Shown: in pieces, positions 35,939 through 45,081 of the stretch | Layout: the number at the start of each line of letters is the position of its first letter | How positions within the stretch are numbered: the stretch's first letter is position 1 | Assembly (NCBI GenBank): GCA_043753895.1 | Contig: JAYUWK010000027.1 | Span: forward strand, 62,001-126,000 | DNA: 64,000 nt | Direction of reading: 5' to 3' | Origin: WLMZ01 sp043753895 | Lineage (GTDB): Bacteria; Actinomycetota; Acidimicrobiia; Acidimicrobiales; Ilumatobacteraceae | Translations under genes and position numbers: made by a program | The notes under the pieces: generated by a model | Databases searched by the model: none | Told to the model about the DNA's origin: nothing | The model's input: the letters and a program-made list of their open reading frames with translations, nothing else

Positions 35939-37192
35939 TCAGTTGCCGAAGTCCCAACCCTCGCCCTGGGCGTACTGCCCGAGCACGTTCTTGGCGATGA
36001 GGATCTTGTGCACCTCGTCGGGACCATCGGCAATGCGCAGCGTGCGGGCACCCATGTACATGCCAGCAAGCGGCAGGTCGTTGCTCACGCCAGCCGCACC
36101 CCACACCTGAATCGCACGGTCGACCACTCGTGAATACGCGTTGGGCACGAAGATCTTGATCGCGCTGATGTCGGTGCGCGCTCCCTGCAGGCCCTGATCG
36201 ATCTTCTCCGCCGCATGGATCGTCATCAGCCGCGCCGCCTGAATATCGATGTAACTGTCAGCAATGAAGCCCTGCACGAACTGCTTGTCCTGCAAGAGGC
36301 CACCATGCACCTCTCGGGTGGTGGCCCGCTCGACCATGAGGTCGAACGCACGCCACATCTGACCGACGGAGTTCATGCAATGGAAGATGCGCCCGGCACC
36401 GAGGCGATCCTGCGCCGCCTGATGTCCCTCGCCGACACGACCCAGCGCGTTCTCGACGGGCACGCGCACGCCTTCGTAGCGCACCTCACAGTGGTCGCTC
36501 TCAGAACGACCCCACACGCCAATGCCTCGCACGATGTTCACGCCTTTGGTGGCCGTGGGCACGATGATCTGCACCATCGGTCCGACACGGGTGCCCTCCT
36601 GACCAGCCTCGACCACGCGGCACATCACGATGAAGAAATCGGCGTCGATGCCGTTCGATGTGAACCACTTGTGACCGTTGATCACAAAATGATCGCCGTC
36701 GATGACAGCGCTGGTGGTGATGGACCGAGGGTCAGAGCCAGCGTTCTCGGGCTCAGTCATCGAAAAGCCCGACTCCATCGTGCCCTCGATGAGCGGCAGT
36801 AACCACTTCTGCTTCTGGTCCTCGGTGCCGTACTTCACCAGCACCGACTGATTACCGCTATTCGGCGCCACAACACCGAACAGCGACGCGGCACCAATTG
36901 CATATGCAAGTACCTCGTTCATGTACGCGTGGGCGAGGAAGTCGAGGCCCATGCCACCGTATTCGGCGGGCAGGTGCGGCGCCCACAAACCAGCGGCCTT
37001 GACCTTCTCTTTGATCTCGGCACGTAGCTCGAGTACCTCGGTGCGGTCGGTCCAGCTCTCGCCCGCCCGCCGCTCGGCCCACAGGCGACCCTCGTTCGGC
37101 AGGATGTCGTTGTTCACGATCTCGGCGGTACGGCCGCGTATGTCGTTGATGCGCTCGTCGATCGTGCTGATGGGCTTGCAGTTCATGGTCAT
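35939..37192 (-). CDS. Acyl-CoA dehydrogenase (ACAD10/11-like)
   Basis: A 417-residue flavoprotein. The FAD/substrate segments are SGFSMTEPENAGSDPRSITT, INGHKWFTSNGIDADFFIVM and WGRSESDHCEVRYEGVRVPV. The end has VDRAIQVWGAAGVSNDLPLA and RTLRIADGPDEVHKILIAKN, where the DEVH region forms the catalytic and subunit contacts. This is the subtype that acts on 4-hydroxy or branched acyl-CoAs, but the exact substrate is not predictable. The next gene upstream is a P450, 13 nt away, so they form an operon. Confidence 0.9.
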   Translation of the reverse strand: MTMNCKPISTIDERINDIRGRTAEIVNNDILPNEGRLWAERRAGESWTDRTEVLELRAEIKEKVKAAGLWAPHLPAEYGGMGLDFLAHAYMNEVLAYAIGAASLFGVVAPNSGNQSVLVKYGTEDQKQKWLLPLIEGTMESGFSMTEPENAGSDPRSITTSAVIDGDHFVINGHKWFTSNGIDADFFIVMCRVVEAGQEGTRVGPMVQIIVPTATKGVNIVRGIGVWGRSESDHCEVRYEGVRVPVENALGRVGEGHQAAQDRLGAGRIFHCMNSVGQMWRAFDLMVERATTREVHGGLLQDKQFVQGFIADSYIDIQAARLMTIHAAEKIDQGLQGARTDISAIKIFVPNAYSRVVDRAIQVWGAAGVSNDLPLAGMYMGARTLRIADGPDEVHKILIAKNVLGQYAQGEGWDFGN

Positions 37193-37204
37193 CGGGAGGG
37201 TCCT

Positions 37205-38485
37205 CTAGTTGATCGGATCGGCAGAGTGGGGTGAAAGTTCGAAACGGATCGGCAGACGCTTCAGGCCGCCGACGAAAACAGTCTTCATCAGTGCCGGTTC
37301 ACCAGCGAGTTCAACGTGGCGAAGACGGGGAAGGAGTTCGGCGAACAATGCCTTCAGCTCCATCCGAGCGAGCATCGCACCGAGGCAGTAGTGCACGCCG
37401 AAGCCGAAGGAGAGATGCTTGTTCGGGCTGCGGCCAATGTCGAAGGTATACGGATCAGCGAAGGCGTCCTCATCACGGTTCCCCGACGGATAGGACAGCA
37501 GCACCGATTGACCGGCCTTGATGGTTTTGCTGCGCAGCACGTAGTCCTCGGTGGCAGTGCGCATGAAATGCTTTACCGGCGTCACCCAGCGAATCATCTC
37601 GTCGGCCGCGGTGGCGATCAGTGATGGATCGGCCTGCAAACGAGCGAGCTGATCGGGGTTCTGGATGAGCGCGAGCATGCCGCCCGCCATCGCTGACGCC
37701 GTGGTGTCGTGGCCGGCGGTGGCGGCGATGACGTAATAGCTGATGGTCTGCATCATCGTGAGCGGTTCGCCATCGATGGTTGCATCGGCAACAACTGATG
37801 CGAGATCACCCGTCGGGTGGGTCCGGCGCGAATCGGTGAGCGCCGTGAAGTAGGCGAAAAAGTCTTGGATCACGGCCATCAATTCGGCCGGATCGGCGCC
37901 GCGCTGCAGGTCTTCATCAGCCGCCCCGAACATCTCCTGGGTGAGCGTGAGCATCCTTTCGTAGTCGCTCTCGGGCAGCCCGAGAATCGACAGGATCACG
38001 TTGAGCGGCATCTGCATGGAGACATCGCGGGCGAAGTCGCATTCGCCATCGAAGTCGAGCATTCGGTCCACGAACCGACGCGACAAACCGCTGAGCGTGT
38101 CGTCGAGTTTGTTCAGATTCTTGGGCAGGAACCACTCGGAGGTGACCCCGCGCAGGTTGCGATGCTCGGGATCATCGACATGGATGAGCGTGCGCAGCAG
38201 ATCGCCGTTCTCGGCGCGGCGGCGGTCGTCGTCTGCGGTGCCCAAGATGGGTCGCGGCTCGTTCAGGAAGATCTGGTGTTTGGTCTCGATCTCGAAGATG
38301 TCGGCGTGCTTGGTGATCGCCCAGAAGCTGTTGAAGCCCAGGCCCTCGCCCTCGCCCTCGCCCTCGCCCCAGTGCACTGGATCCTCGCGGCGCAACAACG
38401 CACACGCCGCCCCGAATCGTGCCTCGTCGGCATAGGCGGTTGGATCTACGAACACGTAGCCGGCGCTCTCGACGCTCTCGCTCAC
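37205..38485 (-). CDS. Cytochrome P450
   Basis: A 426-residue P450 from a GTG with a strong GGGAGG site. The I-helix oxygen site is VIAATAGHDTTASAM, the ExxR motif is ADEMIRWVTP and the haem-binding loop is LSFGFGVHYCLGAMLARME. The sequence style resembles actinobacterial sterol/fatty-acid P450s (CYP125/142-like), and the neighbouring acyl-CoA dehydrogenase gene fits such side-chain catabolism, but this is inference. Near the N-terminus, GEGEGEGEG is encoded by four CCCTCG units (38343-38366), a likely slippage tract. Confidence 0.9.
   Translation of the reverse strand: MSESVESAGYVFVDPTAYADEARFGAACALLRREDPVHWGEGEGEGEGLGFNSFWAITKHADIFEIETKHQIFLNEPRPILGTADDDRRRAENGDLLRTLIHVDDPEHRNLRGVTSEWFLPKNLNKLDDTLSGLSRRFVDRMLDFDGECDFARDVSMQMPLNVILSILGLPESDYERMLTLTQEMFGAADEDLQRGADPAELMAVIQDFFAYFTALTDSRRTHPTGDLASVVADATIDGEPLTMMQTISYYVIAATAGHDTTASAMAGGMLALIQNPDQLARLQADPSLIATAADEMIRWVTPVKHFMRTATEDYVLRSKTIKAGQSVLLSYPSGNRDEDAFADPYTFDIGRSPNKHLSFGFGVHYCLGAMLARMELKALFAELLPRLRHVELAGEPALMKTVFVGGLKRLPIRFELSPHSADPIN
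38343..38366. repeat. Hexanucleotide tandem repeat (CCCTCG)4 in the P450 gene
   Basis: Four perfect CCCTCG units, coding for Glu-Gly repeats near the P450 N-terminus. Length changes of 6 nt would keep the frame. Confidence 0.75.
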
Positions 38486-38625
38486 GTTCCCTCCCAGAGT
38501 GGTGACGCTGTCCGCAGTCTTGCCCGCTGACCTGCGACGATCCAAACCGACGTCCCTAGCCAGGCTGTGTCGGCGTTGATCACACGGTTCAGAAAACCTG
38601 GCAAAACAATTCAGCACCCCTTTTG

Positions 38626-38641
38626 GAAACATTGCCGAAAC
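38626..38641. promoter_or_regulatory. Paired GAAAC half-sites upstream of amt (possible GlnR site)
   Basis: GAAAC at 38626-38630 and again at 38637-38641 with a 6-nt spacer. GlnR-type sites use GTnAC/GAAAC pairs with 6-nt spacing, and the site lies 68 nt before the amt start, so nitrogen control is plausible. The match to the a-site consensus is poor. Confidence 0.3.
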
Positions 38642-38708
38642 ACGCAACCTTTACGTTCAACGAGTCGCCCCGACCAATGGGCGGCAAAACCAGGGAGACG
38701 AGGCAGGC

Positions 38709-39936
38709 GTGGATGCTGGGAACGTGACGTGGGTGCTCATCGGTGGTGCGCTGGTGTTGTTCGTGACCCCAGGACTCGCTTTCTTCTACGGAGGCATGGT
38801 CCGTTCGAAGAACGTACTGAACATGCTGATGATGAATTTTTGGTGCATCCTCGTCGTGCCGCTGTTGTGGGTGATCGTGGGCTAATCGCTCGCATTCGGC
38901 GGAAGCGCTGCGTTGATCGGCAACTTCAGCCGCGCCTTCGGACGCGGGTTTGATTTCGGTGGTATGAAACCGGCAGTGATGATCTTGCTCGCAACGTTTG
39001 CTGCGATTACACCAGCGCTCACCTCCGGCGCCGTCGCCAACCGGATGAAGTTTGCCGCGTGGGCCGTGTTCGTACCTCTGTGGAGCCTGTTCGTGTACGT
39101 GCCTGCGACGTACTGGGTCTTCGCGCCACACGGATGGCTACGCGCCCGCGGTTCACTCGACTTTGCCGGCGGCACGGCCATCCATGTGAACACCGGCATT
39201 GCAGCGCTCGCACTTGTCATCGTGTTGGGTAAACGAAAGGGCTGTCCCCGCGACGGCGCTCCCCCACACTCGATGCCCCTGGTCATGCTCGGCACCGGCA
39301 TCTTGTGGTTCGGATGGTTTGGCTTCAACGCCGGGTCGGCGCTTGCCGCTGACGGCATCGCTGTGCAGGCCTTCATCAACACCTTCTTGGCGGCCTCCCT
39401 CGGCGGGCTTGCATGGGGCCTGACCGAGCGGATTCGACAGGGTCACTTCACCAATCTGGGCGTTGCGTCGGGGAATCGTCGCCGGCCTTGTGGCTATCAC
39501 TCCAGCCTGCGGGTACGTGACATCAATGGCGGGCCTTGCCATCGGGGCGATCGCCGGGGTGGTCTGCTCTTTCGCGATCTCGATGAAGTTCCGATTTGGC
39601 TTCGACGACTCACTCGACGTGATCGGCGTACACCTCGATGGCGGTCCCGTCGGTTCGCTTCTGATCGGCTTCTTCGCCGACCCATCGGCGTTCGATCTGC
39701 CCTTTCGCGCCGGCCTCTTCTTCGGCGGCGGGGTTCATCTCCTCGGCGAACAGCTCCTCGCGAATGGCGTGACAATGATCTACTCGTTTGGTGTCACGTT
39801 CGTTCTGGCAAAGGCACTGCATGCCACGATGGGCATCCGCGTCCCCATCGACCGCGAGAGCGAAGGACTCGATGTCACCGAGCATGCAGAAACCGCCTAC
39901 AACCACAATGAGCGCACCATGGGCCGCTCGAACTGA
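38709..39936 (+). pseudogene. amt: Ammonium transporter gene with a nonsense codon and a frameshift
   Basis: Amt forms trimeric ammonium channels of 11 helices. The GTG start reads TWVLIGGALVLFVTPGLAFF, the first helix of Amt. A TAA at 38883-38885 then interrupts (LLWVIVG-stop-SLAFGGSAA), where a Tyr codon would be expected. The frame continues through AAITPALTSGAVANRMKFAA, GGTAIHVNTGIAALALVIVL and ILWFGWFGFNAGSALAADGI. Near 39474 one extra base shifts the frame. The rest (GIVAGLVAITPACGYVTSMA to the end at 39936) reads in the +1 frame. Two independent lesions make a full-length product impossible. glnB follows 12 nt later and is also broken. Confidence 0.88.
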
Positions 39937-39948
39937 TCGGGGATAGTC

Positions 39949-40286
39949 ATGAAGCTCGTCACAGCAATCATCAACCGTTCAAACTCGACGACGTGAAGGC
40001 GGCGCTCAAAGCGATCGGTGTCGAAGGCCTGACCGTTACCCCGGTCGAGGGGTTCGGCCGCCAGGGTGGACACAGCGAGACCTACCGAGGCTCGGAGTAT
40101 CAGATCGATTTCATTCCCAAGATCAAGGTGGAAACCGTGGTGGCAGACGACGACGTGGAGCGCGTCGTCAAACAGATCGTCGAGGTGGCCCGTACCAGCA
40201 AGATCGGCGACGGCAAGGTGTGGATCACAGCTGTCGAGGGCGTGGTGCGCATCCGCACCGGTGAACTCGACGACGACACCATCTGA
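39949..40286 (+). pseudogene. glnB: PII signal-transduction protein gene with a one-base deletion
   Basis: PII proteins sense 2-oxoglutarate and nucleotides and gate Amt channels. From ATG 39949 the frame reads MKLVTAIIN, then fails at a TGA. With one C restored near 39975 the sequence reads PFKLDDVKAALKAIGVEGLT without interruption. The remainder has GFGRQGGHSETYRGSEYQID with the T-loop Tyr of uridylylation, and GDGKVWITAVEGVVRIRTGE at the end, to the stop at 40286. So a single-base deletion after codon 9 is the only visible lesion. It follows the broken amt gene and would have been in its operon. Confidence 0.88.
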
Positions 40287-40318
40287 CGCCCCACTCTCAT
40301 ACCGCCTTACCTTGCTTC

Positions 40319-40359
40319 GTGAATGCTCACCGCACGTCTACGTTGCGCTGAGCATTCAC
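40319..40359. terminator. Stem-loop between convergent glnB and phoU relics
   Basis: A perfect 11-bp inverted repeat, GTGAATGCTCA at 40319-40329 and TGAGCATTCAC at 40349-40359, with a 19-nt loop. There is no T tract on either strand, so it may act as a bidirectional 3' structure rather than a classical intrinsic terminator. Confidence 0.55.
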
Positions 40360-40421
40360 GGCGCGCCGAAAGCAGCCACCGGCGACGGTGAGTCGGCGAT
40401 CCAACGCAGCCGAGGGCGAGG

Positions 40422-40990
40422 TCAGCGTTGCAACGTTGCGCGCTCCGGCAGGCGTGCGGTGATCAGGTAGTGCACGCCGCGGCCGATGTTGACCGCGTGG
40501 TCACCGATGCGTTCGTAGAAGCGGGCGACCACGCCGAGTTGGACCGCTGTCTGTACGTCGATAGGGCCTGCGGAATGACTCGTGAAGATCGCCTGCACGA
40601 ATTGGCCATGCAGGTCGTCGAGATAGGAATCCATGTCGTGCATCGCCGCAGCCTTCGCAGAGTCATTATCGATGAACGCCTCGATCGCCGAGAGATGCAA
40701 CCGTTGCGCCTGACGGCCCATGTCGCGAATGAGATCGCCGAGCTCGTCGTCGATCGGATGGCCCGAGAGTCGGCGTGCCGCCTTGCAGATGTTCACCGCT
40801 GCTCGATGTCGTCGGCGAGCGCGTCGATGTGGGAGTCGGCCGCGATCAAATAAGCGGCACCTTCGAGATCGCTGTCGAGCAGAATCGCCGTGGCTCGCGG
40901 GATGGCCTCAGTGACCGAGGCCGACAGCTCGAGCACTGCGGCTCGAATCTCGGCAAGCTCCGCTTGGAACACCCACCGCGAGTTGTCCAT
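40422..40990 (-). pseudogene. phoU: phoU with internal deletion and frameshift
   Basis: PhoU, two three-helix bundles, restrains the Pst transporter and the Pho two-component signal. The gene starts at ATG 40990, overlapping the pstB stop (ATGA), and reads FQAELAEIRAAVLELSASVT to SHIDALADDIEQR, then TGA at 40795-40793. In another frame it resumes at VNICKAARRLSGHPIDDEL and continues through YLDDLHGQFVQAIFTSH and FYERIGDHAVNIGRG to the stop at 40422. The roughly 40 residues that should lie between, including the first metal-binding motif (DLERxGD-type) and its preceding helix, are missing. The second bundle's motif (ERIGDHAVN) survives. Confidence 0.8.
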
Positions 40991-41865
40991 CAACCGAAGC
41001 GGCCCGTCACGTATTGCTCGGTTCGATCGTCGACTGGTTGAGAGAAGATCGAGTCGGTACGGCCGTATTCCACGAGCACGCCAGTACGCCGATCGCTCTC
41101 GCTGTTGACCTCGGTGGTGAAGAACGCGGTGCGGTCGCTGACCCGCGCGGCCTGCTGCATGTTGTGGGTCACGATGATGATCGTGTACTGCTGCTTGATC
41201 TCCTGCATCAGGTCTTCGATGCGCGCCGTGGCAATTGGATCGAGCGCCGAACATGGCTCGTCCATCAGGATCACATCGGGCTTCACCGCGAGCGCCCTGC
41301 CGATGCAGAGCCTCTGCTGCTGCCCGCCCGACAACCCGAGTGCGGAGCTCTTCAAACGATCCTTGACTTCGTCCCAGAGCGCGGCGCTGCGCAACGAGAT
41401 CTCCACGAGTTCGTCGAGCTCGCCCTTGTTCTTCATACCAGCGAGCCGTGGGCCGTAGGCGACGTTGTCGTAGATGCTCTTCGGGAACGGGTTCGGCTTC
41501 TGGAACACCATGCCGACGTGGCGGCGCACCTGCGTGGCCGAGATGGTGGGGCCGTAGAGATCGATGTCGTGGTACTGGATCGAGCCGTGCACCTTGGCCG
41601 ACTTGATCGTGTCGTTCATGCGGTTGAAGCAACGCAACACGGTGCTCTTGCCGCAGCCCGACGGTCCGATGAATGCCGTGATGTCGTTGGTGCGAATACC
41701 GAGCGTGACATCACGCACGGCGGTGAAGGAGCCATAGTCCACCGAGAGGTCGTTGACGTCAAAGATCAGCTTCTTTGGGTGCGCTGCGGCACCGTCGCTT
41801 GACGTTGCTGCGGCATCAACGGACCTATCGGCTGGTTCGTGCATGGTGTGCAGTTTCTCGGTCAT
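40990..41865 (-). CDS. pstB: Phosphate ABC transporter ATPase PstB
   Basis: A 291-residue ATPase. Walker A is FIGPSGCGKSTVLRCFNRMN, the Q-loop region is VGMVFQKPNPFPKSI, the signature is LSGGQQQRLCIGRALAV and Walker B is DVILMDEPCSALDPIATARI. H-loop IVTHNMQQAARV follows, and RTEQYVTGRFG is the typical PstB end. A 35-residue N-terminal extension precedes the usual start (PKKLIFDVNDLSVDYG). The start overlaps the pstA stop by 4 nt and the stop overlaps the phoU start, so the operon is tightly coupled. Confidence 0.96.
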   Translation of the reverse strand: MTEKLHTMHEPADRSVDAAATSSDGAAAHPKKLIFDVNDLSVDYGSFTAVRDVTLGIRTNDITAFIGPSGCGKSTVLRCFNRMNDTIKSAKVHGSIQYHDIDLYGPTISATQVRRHVGMVFQKPNPFPKSIYDNVAYGPRLAGMKNKGELDELVEISLRSAALWDEVKDRLKSSALGLSGGQQQRLCIGRALAVKPDVILMDEPCSALDPIATARIEDLMQEIKQQYTIIIVTHNMQQAARVSDRTAFFTTEVNSESDRRTGVLVEYGRTDSIFSQPVDDRTEQYVTGRFG

Positions 41866-42797
41866 GACGAGGTGTCCCTCGAGAGTCGGCCCGACAGTAT
41901 TCGTGCGACGAAGGTGAACACGAACGCGAGCGCAATGAGCGTGAGTGCAGCACCCCAGGCACGTTCTTGAGCCGTGGGAAAGCTCTCCTTTGCGTTGCCG
42001 TAAATCTGCAACGACAGCGACGTATTGGTGCCCGCGAAGGGGTTCCAGTTGGTGGCCTTAGCTGCGCCCACGGTGAAGATCAGCGGTGCCGTCTCGCCGG
42101 CGGCACGCGCAATCGCAAGAAGGCTGCCGCTGATGATGCCGGGCGCTGCTTTGGGGATGACCACGGTGAGCGTGGTGCGACTTGCCGTTGCGCCGAGGGC
42201 AAGGCTGGCATCGCGCAGGTTCTGCGGCACTAGGCGCAACATTTCCTCGGTAGAGCGCACGACGATGGGCAGCATCAGACACGCCAGTGCCAACGCACCG
42301 CTGAAACCGTTGAGGCCATCGACCCCGCGTGGCACCACCCAGAACACATAGATGAACAGGCCCATCACGATCGATGGCACACCGGCCATCACATTGGTGA
42401 GGAACCGCAGGGTGCGCGCGAACACAGAACGCTTGCCGTATTCGTTGAGGTAGACCGCACCGGCGATGCCCAAGGGCACCGCGATGACGGTGGCAGTCGC
42501 TGTGGCGACGATGGTGCCAACGATCGCCGCCTTCATGCCCGGGCCCGGACGGCGCGGCGAGAGCTGAATGTCTTTCGTGAACCACTCCGGGAACTCGCTG
42601 ACCACGATGGACCAGCCTTTGCGGACCACGGTGATGAGCACCAGGAGCAGCACAAAACCGACGATCACCACGGATACGCCCATCAGGATCGTCATCACGA
42701 TGTTCTTGTTGCGACGCCGACCACTCACGTTGGACAAGTCGGACAGCAGCGGCACTACTGGCAGCGGGGATGACGGGTTGTCGATGACGACACTCAC
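41862..42797 (-). CDS. pstA: Phosphate ABC transporter permease PstA
   Basis: A 311-residue permease with six main helices. Family marks are MKAAIVGTIVATATATVIAV, GIAGAVYLNEYGKR, MAGVPSIVMGLFIYVFWV, and the coupling-helix segment VPQNLRDASLALGATASRTT that docks on PstB. The 4-nt overlaps with pstC and pstB show an ordered pstCAB unit. It should work only in combination with PstC and PstB. Confidence 0.95.
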   Translation of the reverse strand: MSVVIDNPSSPLPVVPLLSDLSNVSGRRRNKNIVMTILMGVSVVIVGFVLLLVLITVVRKGWSIVVSEFPEWFTKDIQLSPRRPGPGMKAAIVGTIVATATATVIAVPLGIAGAVYLNEYGKRSVFARTLRFLTNVMAGVPSIVMGLFIYVFWVVPRGVDGLNGFSGALALACLMLPIVVRSTEEMLRLVPQNLRDASLALGATASRTTLTVVIPKAAPGIISGSLLAIARAAGETAPLIFTVGAAKATNWNPFAGTNTSLSLQIYGNAKESFPTAQERAWGAALTLIALAFVFTFVARILSGRLSRDTSS

Positions 42798-43780
42798 GAC
42801 TCACCTCGCATGCGCTTCATCGAGCGGTTCACCACAGCGGTGGCGACGAAGTTGACCACCAGGGTCATCACGAACAGCGTGAGGCCCATCGCGATGAGCG
42901 CGCTGCGCTTCACATCGCTCGTGGCCTCGCCCCATTCGAAAGCAATGACCGATGGGAGCGAATCGCCGGGTGAGAAGACGTTTGCGGTGATAGCCGCAGA
43001 CGACCCGATGACGAGGGCCGCAGCAATCGTTTCGCCCATCGCCCGACCGAGGCCGAGCATCACCGCGCCCACGATGCCCCCGGCGGAATGGGTGAGCACC
43101 GCGCCCTTGATCATCTCCCAACGTGTCGCTCCCAGCGCCAGCGCACCGTCGCGGTCGGTAGAAGGGCAGGTTTCCATGACCTCACGCGAGATCGAAGTGA
43201 TGATTGGCGTAATCATGATCGCGAGGATCAAACCGGCGGTCATGAACGTGCGCCCCGACGAGGCCGGGCCAAAGATTCGACCGAGCACCGGAACTCCGTG
43301 GAACCATCCGCTCACGCTCTTGAACACCGGCGTGAGCTTGGGGGCGAGGACGATGATGCCCCACAGGCCGAACACCACAGACGGCACCACGGCCACAAGG
43401 TCGGTCATCGCCACGATGGGGCGCTTCAACCAACTGGGCGCTACCTGGGTGGTGAACAGCGCGATACCCAGGCTCACTGGGACCGCGAGCAAGACGGCGA
43501 TGGTTGCCGTAATTGCGGTTCCGTAGATGAAGCTCAGCGCGCCATACACGTTGGCGGCGGGTGCCCAACGACGCTCGGTGAAGAAGCTCAGTCCCTCGGT
43601 CTTGAACGCCAGGGAGGACTTACTCGTAATAGTCCACGCAATGAGGCCGAGGATGATGACAATGGTGGCACCACCAGCGAGGGTGGCCCCACGAAAGACG
43701 CGATCTGCTGTCTGGTTCTTACTCTTCAGATCGTCGAGTGCGAGTGCCATGCGTTCCTTCTCAAATCGCTCTGTATTCAA
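42794..43780 (-). CDS. pstC: Phosphate ABC transporter permease PstC
   Basis: A 328-residue permease. It has an N-terminal helix (RGATLAGGATIVIILGLIAW), the SLAFKTEGLSFFTERRWAPA periplasmic region typical of PstC, AMTDLVAVVPSVVFGLWGII and the coupling segment TDRDGALALGATRWEMIKGA. It is separated from pstS by 79 nt that contain a long hairpin. Confidence 0.95.
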   Translation of the reverse strand: MNTERFEKERMALALDDLKSKNQTADRVFRGATLAGGATIVIILGLIAWTITSKSSLAFKTEGLSFFTERRWAPAANVYGALSFIYGTAITATIAVLLAVPVSLGIALFTTQVAPSWLKRPIVAMTDLVAVVPSVVFGLWGIIVLAPKLTPVFKSVSGWFHGVPVLGRIFGPASSGRTFMTAGLILAIMITPIITSISREVMETCPSTDRDGALALGATRWEMIKGAVLTHSAGGIVGAVMLGLGRAMGETIAAALVIGSSAAITANVFSPGDSLPSVIAFEWGEATSDVKRSALIAMGLTLFVMTLVVNFVATAVVNRSMKRMRGES

Positions 43781-43810
43781 TCACGGGCAAGAGGATCGCC
43801 CCGCAACGAC

Positions 43811-43842
43811 AAGAGACCGGGCCCCGAAGGACCCGGCCTCTT
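43811..43842 (-). terminator. 14-bp hairpin with UUCG tetraloop between pstS and pstC
   Basis: On the transcribed (minus) strand the sequence pairs as AAGAGGCCGGGTCC - TTCG - GGGCCCGGTCTCTT, a 14-bp stem with two G-U pairs closed by a UUCG loop, one of the most stable RNA hairpins. No U tract follows. Placed right after pstS, it most likely acts as an attenuator or 3'-protecting structure, giving more pstS than pstCAB transcript. Confidence 0.8.
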
Positions 43843-43859
43843 TGTCGAGACGTGCGACG

Positions 43860-45011
43860 TTAGCCGCCAATCTTGGCAATGTTCGCGATCGCCTTCGTAC
43901 GAAGGGTCTCGGGCAACGGTGCGTAATCAATCGTCGGAGCCAGGGTCTGGCCCTCGTTCAACAAGTAGGTGAGGAAGCCACGAATGTTGGCTGCCTTCAC
44001 CGGATCGGCCTGCTTGGTGTAGGCGATGATCCAGGTCTGTGCTGCGATCGGGTACGAGGCATCGCCGTCGGCCCAACCGAGGAAGAACGTGGGGTCGTCC
44101 TTGATCGTGGCGCCTTCGGCCGCGGCCGACGTGGCCTCGAGCGTGGGCATCACGAACTTGCCGGCCTTGTTCTTGATCGCTGCGAAGCTGAGCTTGTTGG
44201 CCGTGGCATCGCTGAGGTCGACGTAACCAATCGCGCCTTCGGTGCTCGACACGATCTGTGCCACACCGCTGTTGCCGTCACCAGCCTGGGTGCCTGCGGG
44301 CCACTCGACGGTGGAGCCGCTGCCCAGCGCCCAGGTGCCGCCGGCATCTGTGCCGACCGATGCCTTGAGGAACTTGGTGAAGTTGTCAGTGGTGCCCGAA
44401 CCGTCGGCACGGCGAGCCGCAACGATGGTGGTGGCGGGCAGCGTGACACCGGGGTTGTCGGCAGCGATGGCTGCGTCGTTCCACTTGGTGATCGTGAGCT
44501 GATAGATACCAGCGACGGTGGCCGGCGACAGCTGCAGGGTCTTCACCGACGGCAGGTTGTACGACAGCGTGATCGGAGCGATCACGGTGGGTACGTACAC
44601 GAATTCGCCGCCCTTGAACTTGGCGATGTCTTCTGCCTTCACGACACCGTCGGTGCCGGCGAAGTCGACGACCTGCTCTTGCAGATCGGAGCGACCCTTA
44701 CCAGATCCACCGCCGCCGTACTCGACGGTGAGCTTGGGAGCAATACCGGCGAGGCTGGCGATGGCCTCGTCGTAGAAGCCCTTCGGGAAGGTTGCGCCGG
44801 AACCGACGATCTTGCCTTCAAGTTTGCTGTAGTCCATGCCGGCTGCCGCCGTGGTGGTGGTGTCACCGGACGCCATAGTGCCCGCAGTGGTACCAGCTGT
44901 TGTGCCGCCGGTGGTGGTCTTGGTGGTGGAGCTGCTGCTGCACGCTGCACCAATGAGTGAAATAGCCAGGACGCTTACGACGGCGCCCAAACGCTTTCTC
45001 GGGTTGTTCAC
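43860..45011 (-). CDS. pstS: Phosphate-binding lipoprotein PstS
   Basis: A 383-residue exported phosphate-binding protein. The lipobox LIGAAC at residues 19-24 marks it as a lipoprotein; a Thr/Gly-rich linker follows. The binding domain begins at EGKIVGSGATFPKGFYDEAI, with phosphate-loop parts VEYGGGGSGKGRSDLQEQV and DFAGTD, and AARRADGSGTTDNFTKFL with the ADGSGTT phosphate-contact loop. The end has IDYAPLPETLRTKA. It heads the pstSCAB-phoU operon with Pho-type repeats upstream. Confidence 0.96.
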   Translation of the reverse strand: MNNPRKRLGAVVSVLAISLIGAACSSSSTTKTTTGGTTAGTTAGTMASGDTTTTAAAGMDYSKLEGKIVGSGATFPKGFYDEAIASLAGIAPKLTVEYGGGGSGKGRSDLQEQVVDFAGTDGVVKAEDIAKFKGGEFVYVPTVIAPITLSYNLPSVKTLQLSPATVAGIYQLTITKWNDAAIAADNPGVTLPATTIVAARRADGSGTTDNFTKFLKASVGTDAGGTWALGSGSTVEWPAGTQAGDGNSGVAQIVSSTEGAIGYVDLSDATANKLSFAAIKNKAGKFVMPTLEATSAAAEGATIKDDPTFFLGWADGDASYPIAAQTWIIAYTKQADPVKAANIRGFLTYLLNEGQTLAPTIDYAPLPETLRTKAIANIAKIGG

Positions 45012-45081
45012 GCTGTGGTTCTCCTTGAGTTGGGTTGTAACCGAGAGGCATGGTAAGGACGCAAGGTTTCCGACACTTGTT

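Noticed and set aside
38709..40286. amt and glnB lesions being only sequencing error
   Set aside because: Not fully excluded, but neighbouring losses of tens of codons (phoU, hypC/hypD) cannot be base-calling errors, so real decay is the better explanation for the region.
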